Assembly (NCBI GenBank): GCA_021154985.1
Contig: JAJNQE010000153.1
Span: 1 to 13,083, forward strand
Direction of reading: 5' to 3'
From: Hydrogenophaga sp.
Lineage (GTDB): Bacteria > Pseudomonadota > Gammaproteobacteria > Burkholderiales > Burkholderiaceae_C
Length of the DNA stretch: 13,083 nt
The position numbers and the translations under genes were made by a program. Positions within the stretch are counted from its first letter, which is position 1. The number at the start of each line of letters is the position of its first letter. The notes under the pieces were generated by a model that was not told the origin of the DNA, ran no database searches, and saw only the letters and a list, made by a program, of their open reading frames with translations. Shown piece after piece: positions 1-5,947 of this stretch.

Positions 1-48
1 CACGAGCCTGAGGTGAAGTTGGCTTTCTCATCGATCGAGTGCCAACGA

Positions 49-149
49 GGTCATCGGCGGCCATGGGGCACGGCGCAGCGAAATAAAGGAGGAGAGGCCG
101 AAGGCCTCGGGGGACATTCGCGGAGCAGAGCGCCATGCGCTCACGAGCC
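49..149 (+). repeat. 100-bp modular palindromic repeat, copy A (mixed arms)
   Basis: One of three copies of an element seen in the window; the others are at 3020-3121 (minus) and 3160-3259 (plus). The left arm (49-71, beginning GGTCATCGGCG) matches the arms of copy B. The core (73-126) holds AAATAAAGGAGG and a perfect 6-bp hairpin GAGGCC-GAA-GGCCTC at 94-108. The right arm (127-149, beginning AGAGCGCC) matches the arms of copy C. In B and C the two arms are 21/23 inverted repeats of each other; in A they are of different types and pair poorly, so A looks like a recombinant. Bases 1-48 also resemble the spacer and arm edge between B and C: CACGAGCCTGA at 1-11 is identical to the reverse complement of 3157-3167. 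Confidence 0.85.
78..108 (-). terminator. Possible intrinsic terminator of the Rieske oxygenase gene, inside repeat A
   Basis: Read on the minus strand, the repeat core gives GAGGCC-TTC-GGCCTC followed by the pyrimidine-rich run TCCTCCTTTATTTC. It starts about 63 nt beyond the Rieske stop codon. The stem is short and the T run is broken, so termination is inferred. Copy B has the same orientation and distance (about 60 nt) after the deaminase stop, which supports the idea. Confidence 0.4.
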
Positions 150-171
150 CGCGAGGTCCAGGCCTGAAACC

Positions 172-1191
172 TCAGCGATGCACCTCCGCCTCCCCAGCCG
201 CAGACAAAAGAGCCATCAACTTCCGACGAATCAGGATCCCCGGCCGATCCGAGTCCATCGAATACTCCACACCCCGACGCCTCAGATCCACCACCGCATC
301 AGGATCGGTCGATTCCAGGATGTCCTTGTCTTCCCGCGTGATCTCGTCGTCGAAATCGATCAGCATCTTCGCCGGGCAATCTTCTTCAGTGTCGTTGCGG
401 AACAGCCATTGGCACAACTGCAGGCGGCCATCGTCGATGGGGGTGAAGGCATTGATGATGATGTGGCGAATACCGCTCGGGTATTCAATGTCGAGCCGGC
501 GTGAAAACGGTTGGTAGTAGGCATTGCGCATGTGCCGCTGCGTAATCGCATCCTTCACACCGCTGATGCGCTGGAAGCGCTCCGGGTTCGCCGCATCGAT
601 CACCGTCTCGGCGTAAAAACCCGCGTCGTTTTCCACCAGCTCGTACTTGCTCGGTGCCGGCGACGCAGCCACACCAAACGTGGCGCGGTGCACAAAGCTG
701 AAGTGCGAGTTGTCAAAGGAGTTTTCCAGCGCGCGCACCGGGCTCGTGTTCCACGTCTCGTAAAACTGGAAGATGGTGCGCCAGCCCTCAGCCTCGAACT
801 CGGGGATCTCCGGAATCCCGGCCACCGGGTCTTCGAGGGCCACCCACGCATAACCGTAGCGTGCCGTGCAGTGGTAGGCCGTGGTGCCGTAGTCCTTGGG
901 AATCTCCCGGTCTGCCGGGTACTGCGGAATCATGATCACGCGCCCGCTGCGGTTGTAGACCCAGCCGTGGTAGCCGCACTGGATGTTGCCGTCCTTGCAC
1001 CAGCCTTTGCTGAGCCTGGCAGTGCGGTGGCAGCAGCGGTCTTTCAGCGCGGCGGGCTCGCCGTGTTCGTCGAGAAAGAGAACGATGTTTTCACCAAGCA
1101 GGGTGAAGGGCTTGGGACCGTCGGCCAGCATCGTGAGTGGCATGACGGCGTGCCAGTAACGGCGGAAAACGGGCTGTTGGGTGACCAGCAT
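172..1191 (-). CDS. Rieske (2Fe-2S) non-haem iron oxygenase, oxygenase component
   Basis: A 339-residue cytoplasmic oxygenase that would use O2 and electrons from a separate reductase to hydroxylate, or O- or N-demethylate, an aromatic or N-heterocyclic substrate. The N-terminal Rieske domain has C53-x-H55 and C72-x2-H75, the 2Fe-2S ligands. The catalytic domain has D160-x2-H163-x4-H168, the mononuclear iron site and bridging Asp. Length and layout fit the vanillate O-demethylase / phthalate dioxygenase / N-demethylase group of homomeric alpha subunits. The ATG at 1191 is preceded by AGGAG at 7-nt spacing (CTCCT at 1199-1203 on the plus strand). No reductase or ferredoxin gene lies in the window, so electrons must come from elsewhere. 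It diverges from the binding protein/deaminase operon, and both sides carry the same upstream element. Family certain; substrate unknown. Confidence 0.93.
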   Translation of the reverse strand: MLVTQQPVFRRYWHAVMPLTMLADGPKPFTLLGENIVLFLDEHGEPAALKDRCCHRTARLSKGWCKDGNIQCGYHGWVYNRSGRVIMIPQYPADREIPKDYGTTAYHCTARYGYAWVALEDPVAGIPEIPEFEAEGWRTIFQFYETWNTSPVRALENSFDNSHFSFVHRATFGVAASPAPSKYELVENDAGFYAETVIDAANPERFQRISGVKDAITQRHMRNAYYQPFSRRLDIEYPSGIRHIIINAFTPIDDGRLQLCQWLFRNDTEEDCPAKMLIDFDDEITREDKDILESTDPDAVVDLRRRGVEYSMDSDRPGILIRRKLMALLSAAGEAEVHR

Positions 1192-1226
1192 GGAAGCGCT
1201 CCTGAAAGAAATGGCTTGAGGACTCT

Positions 1227-1277
1227 CAAGAGCAATTTCCTGCTCCGCTTGGCGCGGTGCTGAACGCTTCTACTCTG
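1227..1277 (-). promoter_or_regulatory. Duplicated cis-element, copy 1, upstream of the Rieske gene
   Basis: Read towards the Rieske gene (minus strand) it is CAGAGTAGAAGCGTTCAGC, then 18 nt, then GGAAATTGCTCTTG, ending 35 nt before the ATG. The same two blocks occur in the opposite direction at 1366-1418. Conservation of the two blocks around a divergent middle, one per transcription unit, suggests an operator plus promoter or leader segment. No clear -35/-10 pair can be named. Confidence 0.6.
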
Positions 1278-1365
1278 GCCTTGGATGCTAGCAAAACACA
1301 GGCCACGGCGCGTGCACCGTTTTGACGAATCACCGCTGGCATGCCTCGTGCATGCGAGCACACCG

Positions 1366-1418
1366 CAGAGTAGAAGCGTTCAGCGGGTGCCGGGTCACCC
1401 GCCCGGAAATTGCTCTTG
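1366..1418 (+). promoter_or_regulatory. Duplicated cis-element, copy 2, upstream of the binding protein operon
   Basis: CAGAGTAGAAGCGTTCAGC (1366-1384) is an exact inverted repeat of 1259-1277, and GGAAATTGCTCTTG (1405-1418) of 1227-1240. The 20-nt middle differs from copy 1 and forms a hairpin, GCGGGTG-CCGGGT-CACCCGC, at 1383-1402. The element ends 63 nt before the ATG at 1482. The 88 bp between the copies (1278-1365) hold no gene. Confidence 0.6.
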
Positions 1419-1481
1419 TACGTCCCCTGTGGCCAAGCGGTTCACAGGGGTTGCAACAAGCCTTTTCTCCGGAGCACCACC

Positions 1482-2510
1482 ATGCAACGCCGCCTCTTCA
1501 TCGCCTCTTCTGCTGCCCTCGCTTCGCTGGGCGCGCCCAGTGTGTGGAGCCAGTCGGCTCCCAAACTCACCCCCATCAAGTTCACGCTCGACTTCCGCAT
1601 CACCGGCCAGACCTCGCCCTTTTTTCTGGCGCAGCAGCGCGGCTACTACAAGGACGAAGGCCTGGACGTGAGCATCGACGTGGGCGCCGGTTCGGTGGCC
1701 TCCATCACGCGCATCGCCAGCGGCGTTTACCAGATGGGTCTGGGCGACATCAGCTCGCTGATCGAGTTCCAGGCCAGCCAGACCGGCACGCCTTTGGTGC
1801 AGGCCGTCTACCAGTACTACAACCGCGCACCGTTCGCGATCATCGGTCGCAAGGACCGTGGCATCACCACCGATTTCCGCAGCCTGGAGGGCAAGAAGAT
1901 TGCCGCCGCTGCCGTGGAGTCCACCCGCCGCGCCTGGCCCATGGTGGCGCGCAAGCTGCGCGTGAAAGACGACTACTTCCAGTGGGCCACCACCGACTTC
2001 GCCTCGCGCGACAACGTGGTGGTGCGCGGCGATGTGGACGGCGCCACCTACTTCCACGACTCGGCCGTCTCGCTGTTTGCGCGCATGAAGCTCGACGATC
2101 TGTCCATCCTGCAGTACCAGCAGGCGGGCGTGAACCTGTATGGCAACGCGATCCTGGCGAGCAACGCCATGACCACACAGAACCCCGCCGCCGTGGCCGG
2201 CTTTCTGCGCGCGACCAACCGCGCGATCCTGGAGAGCATGGCCGACCCGGCCGCCGCCATCGCCGCCACCAAAGTGCGCGAGCCCATCCTCAACGAAGCG
2301 GTGGAACTGGAGCGCTGGCGCATCACGCAGCAATACATTGCCGCCGCCGACACCAAAGGCCACGGCTTGGGCGATGTGCTCAAGCGCACGCTCGAAGAGC
2401 AGGTGGACGAGGTGGTCAACGTCTTCGCACTGAAATCGCGCCCCAGCGTGGAAGGCGTGTTCAACCGCGCCATGCTGCCAGCGGCCAGCCAACGCACGGT
2501 CAAAGCCTGA
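1482..2510 (+). CDS. ABC transporter periplasmic substrate-binding protein, NMT1/THI5-like
   Basis: A 342-residue exported binding protein that would deliver a small, probably nitrogen- or sulfur-containing or aromatic, ligand to an ABC importer. The N-terminus MQRRLFIASSAALASLG is a signal peptide with an RRLF (Tat-like) start; cleavage probably falls near residues 23-26. The mature part opens with KLTPIKFTLDF, then FFLAQQRGYYKDEGLDV, typical of the SsuA/TauA/ThiY-like NMT1 superfamily. I chose the ATG at 1482 because GGAG (1471-1474) lies 7 nt upstream and the signal peptide follows directly; the frame stays open upstream to 1410 without signal-like sequence. It is the first gene of an operon with the deaminase. 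No permease or ATPase gene is in the window, so those parts must be encoded elsewhere. Ligand unknown. Confidence 0.88.
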   Translation: MQRRLFIASSAALASLGAPSVWSQSAPKLTPIKFTLDFRITGQTSPFFLAQQRGYYKDEGLDVSIDVGAGSVASITRIASGVYQMGLGDISSLIEFQASQTGTPLVQAVYQYYNRAPFAIIGRKDRGITTDFRSLEGKKIAAAAVESTRRAWPMVARKLRVKDDYFQWATTDFASRDNVVVRGDVDGATYFHDSAVSLFARMKLDDLSILQYQQAGVNLYGNAILASNAMTTQNPAAVAGFLRATNRAILESMADPAAAIAATKVREPILNEAVELERWRITQQYIAAADTKGHGLGDVLKRTLEEQVDEVVNVFALKSRPSVEGVFNRAMLPAASQRTVKA

Positions 2511-3001
2511 TGCAAGCCGAAACCCCCATCAACGAACGCGACGGCCTGTACATGCGCCAAGCGATTGCCTGGTCGCGCGTGGGCCGGGAGCGCGGCAACC
2601 GGCCGTTTGGCGCGGTGGTGGTGGCCGACGACGGCCGTGTGCTGGCCGAGGCCTGGTGCAACACGAGCGAGACCGGCGACTGCACGGGTCACGCCGAGAC
2701 GAACGCGGTTCGCCAGGTGAGCCCGCTGGTGGACCGCGAGACGCTTTCGCGCGCCACGATCTATTCGTCGGCCGAGCCGTGTGTGATGTGCGCGGGCGCA
2801 ATCTTCTGGAGCAACATCGGGCGCGTGGTGTTCGGCATCGACGCGGTGCGCCTGCGGGTGCTTCGCGGCGAAGTGGCGGCGCAGCGGGACGCGGAGTTGT
2901 CGTGTCGCGATGTGTTCAACGCGTCACCGCATCCCATCGAATGCATCGGGCCGGTGTTGATCGAGGAGGCTAGTGAACCTCATCTCGGTTTCTGGAAGTA
3001 G
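2510..3001 (+). CDS. Nucleoside/nucleobase deaminase, CDA fold (guanine deaminase-like)
   Basis: A 163-residue zinc-dependent deaminase of the cytidine/deoxycytidylate superfamily. The zinc motif is H61-A-E63, with E63 the proton shuttle, and P90-C91-V-M-C94, followed by AGAIFWSNIGRVVFG. PFGAVVV at 32-38 is the usual substrate-side strand, and the chain ends in an aromatic-rich tail (GFWK). Length and the IFW after PCxxC resemble small bacterial guanine deaminases more than the tRNA deaminase TadA; cytosine or another heterocyclic amine is also possible. The ATG shares its A with the TGA of the binding protein gene (TGATG), and no separate ribosome binding site is visible, which suggests translational coupling and a shared pathway. 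Expected to release ammonia from an imported or oxygenated heterocycle in the cytoplasm. Fold certain; substrate inferred. Confidence 0.88.
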   Translation: MQAETPINERDGLYMRQAIAWSRVGRERGNRPFGAVVVADDGRVLAEAWCNTSETGDCTGHAETNAVRQVSPLVDRETLSRATIYSSAEPCVMCAGAIFWSNIGRVVFGIDAVRLRVLRGEVAAQRDAELSCRDVFNASPHPIECIGPVLIEEASEPHLGFWK

Positions 3002-3019
3002 TTCTTCTCTGGCTGGTCC

Positions 3020-3121
3020 GGTCATCGGCGACCACGGGGCACAGCTCCGCGAATGTCCCCCAGGGCCTTCGGCCCTTCCTCCTTTATTTCGCTGCGCCGT
3101 GCCCCATGGCCGCCGATGACC
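3020..3121 (-). repeat. 100-bp modular palindromic repeat, copy B (type 1 arms on both ends)
   Basis: The arms at 3020-3042 and 3099-3121 are inverted repeats matching at 21 of 23 positions (GGTCATCGGCG, then R-CCA-Y, then GGGGCAC). The core runs opposite to copies A and C. Its central hairpin is AGGGCC-TTC-GGCCCT (3062-3076). Compared with A and C, two stem positions differ and both are compensated on the other strand, so pairing is kept. A 38-bp spacer (3122-3159) separates it from copy C, and with C it forms a head-to-head pair. Confidence 0.88.
3062..3090 (+). terminator. Possible intrinsic terminator of the binding protein-deaminase operon, inside repeat B
   Basis: AGGGCC-TTC-GGCCCT is followed on the plus strand by TCCTCCTTTATTTC, about 60 nt after the deaminase stop. 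It has the same arrangement and distance as the copy A hairpin after the Rieske stop. The T run is interrupted, so activity is inferred. Confidence 0.42.
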
Positions 3122-3159
3122 TTGTTGCACTCGTCAGATCGCACGCAAACGCTGCATCA

Positions 3160-3259
3160 GGCTCGTGAGCGCATGGCGCTCTGCGCAGCGAAATCAAGGA
3201 GGAGAGGCCGAAGGCCTCGGGGGACATTCGCGGAGCAGAGCGCCGTGCGCTCACGAGAC
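3160..3259 (+). repeat. 100-bp modular palindromic repeat, copy C (type 2 arms on both ends)
   Basis: The arms at 3160-3182 (GGCTCGTGAGCGC, ending GGCGCTCT) and 3237-3259 are inverted repeats matching at 21 of 23 positions, but of a different sequence type from the arms of B. The core between them is nearly identical to copy A (AAATCAAGGAGG, hairpin 3204-3218, then GGGGGACATTCGCGGAGC). It lies about 50 bp before ureD, with its pyrimidine-tract side facing leftward, so as a terminator it would act on leftward transcripts only. Confidence 0.88.
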
Positions 3260-3309
3260 CGCCAAGGTGCAGGCAAAGAATTCACCAACCCAGCCCCTAA
3301 ACTCAAGCC

Positions 3310-4137
3310 ATGCCCTGGCACGCCCAACTCGATCTCCACTACCGCCGCGACGACCAACGCACCGTGCTGCAGCACCGCCACACCGGCCCGCTGCGCATCC
3401 TCAAGAGCCTCTATCCCGAAGGTGACGGCATCTGCCACAACGTCATCGTCCACCCACCCGGTGGATTGGTGGGTGGTGACGTGCTGGAGGTCAACGTGCA
3501 TGCGGCAGCGCAGTCCCACGGACTGCTGGCCACACCCGGCGCCACGCGCTTTTACAGATCCGACGGCCCCGCCACCGAACAGCGAGTCACCCTCACGCTC
3601 GACGAAGGCGCGCGGCTTGAGTGGTTGCCGCTGGAAGCCATCGCCTACCCCGGCTGCCTGGCCATCAATCACCTCACCGCCACGCTGGCCGACGGGGCCG
3701 AGATGATCGGCTGGGACGTGTACGCGCTCGGCCTGCCCAGTGCCGGCCAGGCTTTCGACCGAGGCAGTCTCACACAGCACCTGGAAATGCCCGGCCTGTG
3801 GCTGGAGCGCTCGCGCATCGATGCCGCCGACACCCGCCTGCTCGAATCGCCCCTGGGCCTGGGCGGTCACAAATGCATGGGAACGCTCTGGCTGGCCTGC
3901 GGCACCGCCATCACGCGCGAGCGCCGCGAACATCTGCTGGAGACCGTGCGCGCGACGCTCGGCGGTGAACACAGCGTGCAGGTGGGCGCCACCTGCCCCA
4001 ACCCACGCATGCTGGCGGTGCGCGCGGTGGCGCCTCTGGTGGAGCCGCTCATGGCGCTGTTTCAGCGGGTGTGGGCCACGCTGCGCACCGAAGCCTGGGG
4101 CCTGGACAACACACCGCCGCGCATCTGGAAGGTGTGA
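3310..4137 (+). CDS. ureD: Urease accessory protein UreD (UreH)
   Basis: A 275-residue cytoplasmic chaperone that in the UreD-UreF-UreG complex helps load nickel into apo-urease. Family signatures include HPPGGLVGGD at residues 48-57, ATPGATRFYRS at about 74-84, the WLPLEAI segment and the NPRMLAVR region near the C-terminus. Length is normal for the family and the frame is intact. The ATG at 3310 starts the usual betaproteobacterial MPWHAQLDL-type N-terminus; the upstream Shine-Dalgarno is weak. In most Burkholderiales ureD leads directly into ureABC, often behind the urea transporter genes. Here the next gene is an unrelated response regulator, and upstream lie the repeats and the deaminase operon. 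Either the urease genes are elsewhere or ureD has been separated by rearrangement. Confidence 0.93.
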   Translation: MPWHAQLDLHYRRDDQRTVLQHRHTGPLRILKSLYPEGDGICHNVIVHPPGGLVGGDVLEVNVHAAAQSHGLLATPGATRFYRSDGPATEQRVTLTLDEGARLEWLPLEAIAYPGCLAINHLTATLADGAEMIGWDVYALGLPSAGQAFDRGSLTQHLEMPGLWLERSRIDAADTRLLESPLGLGGHKCMGTLWLACGTAITRERREHLLETVRATLGGEHSVQVGATCPNPRMLAVRAVAPLVEPLMALFQRVWATLRTEAWGLDNTPPRIWKV

Positions 4138-4174
4138 CGGGAGAGGAATTGGGCTGAAAAGTGCCCGCTGATCG

Positions 4175-4201
4175 GCGCACCACCCGCCGGGAGGTGTGCG
4201 C
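4175..4201. other. Stem-loop between ureD and the response regulator gene
   Basis: GCGCAC-(C)-ACC pairs with GGT-GTGCGC around an 8-nt loop, giving nine base pairs with one bulged C. It is not followed by a T run on the plus strand, so it is a weak candidate for a ureD terminator. It may be regulatory or incidental in this GC-rich gap (4138-4253), in which nothing else is seen. Confidence 0.3.
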
Positions 4202-4253
4202 AGAATGGGGAAGCCATTGACGGGCCTGCGTTCCGCACGCCCCGAACCAACCC

Positions 4254-5933
4254 ATGCCCGCTGCCGCCAACCACCTGCAAGATGCCCACGCCCTCGTCAT
4301 CGAGGGCAATCTGCAGTCGCGCTCGATCATCGTGTCGCAGCTGCGCGAGCTCGGTGTGGGCACGGTGTCGCAGTGTTCGCGCCTGGTGGACGCACGGCGC
4401 AAGCTGGAGGTGAACCGCTACGACGTGGTGATCTGCGAACAGCATTTCGAGCGCGACTCGATGTCGGGCCAGGACCTGCTGGATGACCTGCGGCGCAACC
4501 AGCTGCTGCCCTTCTACACGGTGTTCATCATGGTCACCGCCGAAGCGTCTTATGCCAAGGTGGCCGAAGCGGCCGAGTCTGCACTCGACGCCTACCTGCT
4601 CAAGCCCCACACCGGTGCGCGCCTGTTCGAACGCATCATGCTCGCGCGCGAGCGCAAGAAAGCGCTGGAAGGCATCTTCTCGGCCATCGACGCCGAGCAG
4701 TTCGACCAGGCCGCCATGCTGTGCCTGGAGCGGTTCGAGACGCGCGGCACCTACTGGCTGTACGCCGCGCGCATCGGTGCCGAGCTCTTGCTGCGCAACG
4801 GCGAGGTAAGCGACGCGCAAAAACTCTACGAGGCCGTGATCGCCGCCAAGACCCTGCCGTGGGCGCGCCTGGGCGTGGCGCGTGCGCAGCTTGAAGGCGG
4901 CCAACCCGCCAAGGCCGTGACCACGCTGGAGAGCCTGATCCAGGACGACAACACCTACGCCGACGCCTACGATGTGATGGGCCGCGCGCAGTTCGAGTTG
5001 GGCAACTTCGAGAGCGCGCTGACCACCTACCAGATGGCGACCAAACTCACGCCGTCCTCGATCAGCCGCCTGCTCAAACACGGCATGCTGGCCTACTACA
5101 CCGGCGAGAAAAGCGAAGGCGTGGAGCTGCTCGACCGCGCCACGCGCCTGGGGCTGGATTCCAAGATGTTCGACGCCCAGGCCCTGCTGCTGCTGGCCTT
5201 TGCGCGGCTGGACAACAACGACCAAAAAGGCCTGGCCCGCACGGTGGACCAGCTCACCCGCCTGCGCGACCGCAGCCACACGCCCGCCCGGCCCCACCGC
5301 CTGCTGGCCATGGCCGAGAGCCTGCTCGCCCTGCAACACAACAACACCGCACGCGCACTCGACGACGTGCGCCGACTGGCCAACGACGCGCTGAACCCCG
5401 ACTTCGACTTCGAGACCGCCTGCAACCTGCTCGCCCTCATGAGCCGGCTGCAGATGCGATCGATCCCGCTCAACGAATCTGAAAGTGCGGTGGACACGCT
5501 GGCCTTGCGCTTTTGCACCAGCAAGGCCATGAGCGAGCTGATGGCCTGCGCTGCGTCGGGCGGGCAAGGTTTTGCGGAGCGCGTGCGCAACGCACACGGC
5601 CAGATCCTGAAGATGACCGAGCAGGCCATGACGCTGAGCATCAAGGGCGATCCGCAAGGCACGGTGGTGAAACTGCTGGACGACGGCGAACGCACGCTCA
5701 ACGCCAAACTGATCGAATCGGCCCACCAGGTGCTGCAACGCTACAACGTGCGCATCGCCGACCACGCGGCGCTGGGCGAACGCACCCACGCGCTGCGCGA
5801 GCGTTACCGCACCACCGCTCAACACTCGCGCTTGGGCGAACACACGGGGGCAGCCGCCACGCCGGGTGGCGTTTCATTGCCCGCCGGCTACAAGCCGCCC
5901 AACCCCGACGGCCTGCTGGACAACGCGGCCTGA
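4254..5933 (+). CDS. Response regulator with receiver domain and TPR repeats, degenerate receiver
   Basis: A 559-residue cytoplasmic protein. Residues about 10-130 form a CheY-like receiver: strand ALVIEGN (13-19), YDVVICE (56-62), FIMVTAE with T95, and YLLKPH with K117. About 140-310 contains tetratricopeptide-type helical pairs, for example YADAYDVMGRAQFELGNFESALTTY. The C-terminal third is helical and ends in a Gly/Pro-rich tail. There is no DNA-binding or enzymatic output domain, so it probably acts by protein-protein contact. By alignment to other proteins of this family, as I remember them, the phosphoacceptor Asp falls at E62 (codon 4437-4439) and the usual acidic pair is E17-G18. T95 and K117 are kept. 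The Glu could mimic the phosphorylated state. No partner kinase is adjacent. It converges on the LysR gene, with 14 bp between them. Confidence 0.87.
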   Translation: MPAAANHLQDAHALVIEGNLQSRSIIVSQLRELGVGTVSQCSRLVDARRKLEVNRYDVVICEQHFERDSMSGQDLLDDLRRNQLLPFYTVFIMVTAEASYAKVAEAAESALDAYLLKPHTGARLFERIMLARERKKALEGIFSAIDAEQFDQAAMLCLERFETRGTYWLYAARIGAELLLRNGEVSDAQKLYEAVIAAKTLPWARLGVARAQLEGGQPAKAVTTLESLIQDDNTYADAYDVMGRAQFELGNFESALTTYQMATKLTPSSISRLLKHGMLAYYTGEKSEGVELLDRATRLGLDSKMFDAQALLLLAFARLDNNDQKGLARTVDQLTRLRDRSHTPARPHRLLAMAESLLALQHNNTARALDDVRRLANDALNPDFDFETACNLLALMSRLQMRSIPLNESESAVDTLALRFCTSKAMSELMACAASGGQGFAERVRNAHGQILKMTEQAMTLSIKGDPQGTVVKLLDDGERTLNAKLIESAHQVLQRYNVRIADHAALGERTHALRERYRTTAQHSRLGEHTGAAATPGGVSLPAGYKPPNPDGLLDNAA

Positions 5934-5947
5934 ATCGTCAAGCAGGA

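Noticed and set aside
73..126. AAAGGAGG in the repeat core as a working ribosome binding site
   Set aside because: No start codon at suitable spacing opens a believable frame in any of the three copies.
13..504. Plus-strand frame over repeat A and the Rieske 3' end
   Set aside because: Runs through a non-coding repeat and then antisense to the Rieske gene.
1322..2509. Upstream extension of the deaminase frame through the binding protein gene
   Set aside because: The extension translates to Arg/His/Pro-rich nonsense; the deaminase domain begins right after ATG 2510.
2510..3001. tRNA adenosine deaminase TadA
   Set aside because: Zinc motifs are shared, but the tail, the IFW segment and the operon with a binding protein fit a catabolic base deaminase better.
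1..3259. CRISPR array or tandem repeat
   Set aside because: Three copies only, inverted in part, about 100 bp each, with no regular spacers.
4062..5843. Long minus-strand open frame opposite the response regulator
   Set aside because: It lies antisense to a gene with clear receiver and TPR domains; in DNA this GC-rich such frames stay open by chance. Its His/Gln/Val-rich translation resembles no protein family.
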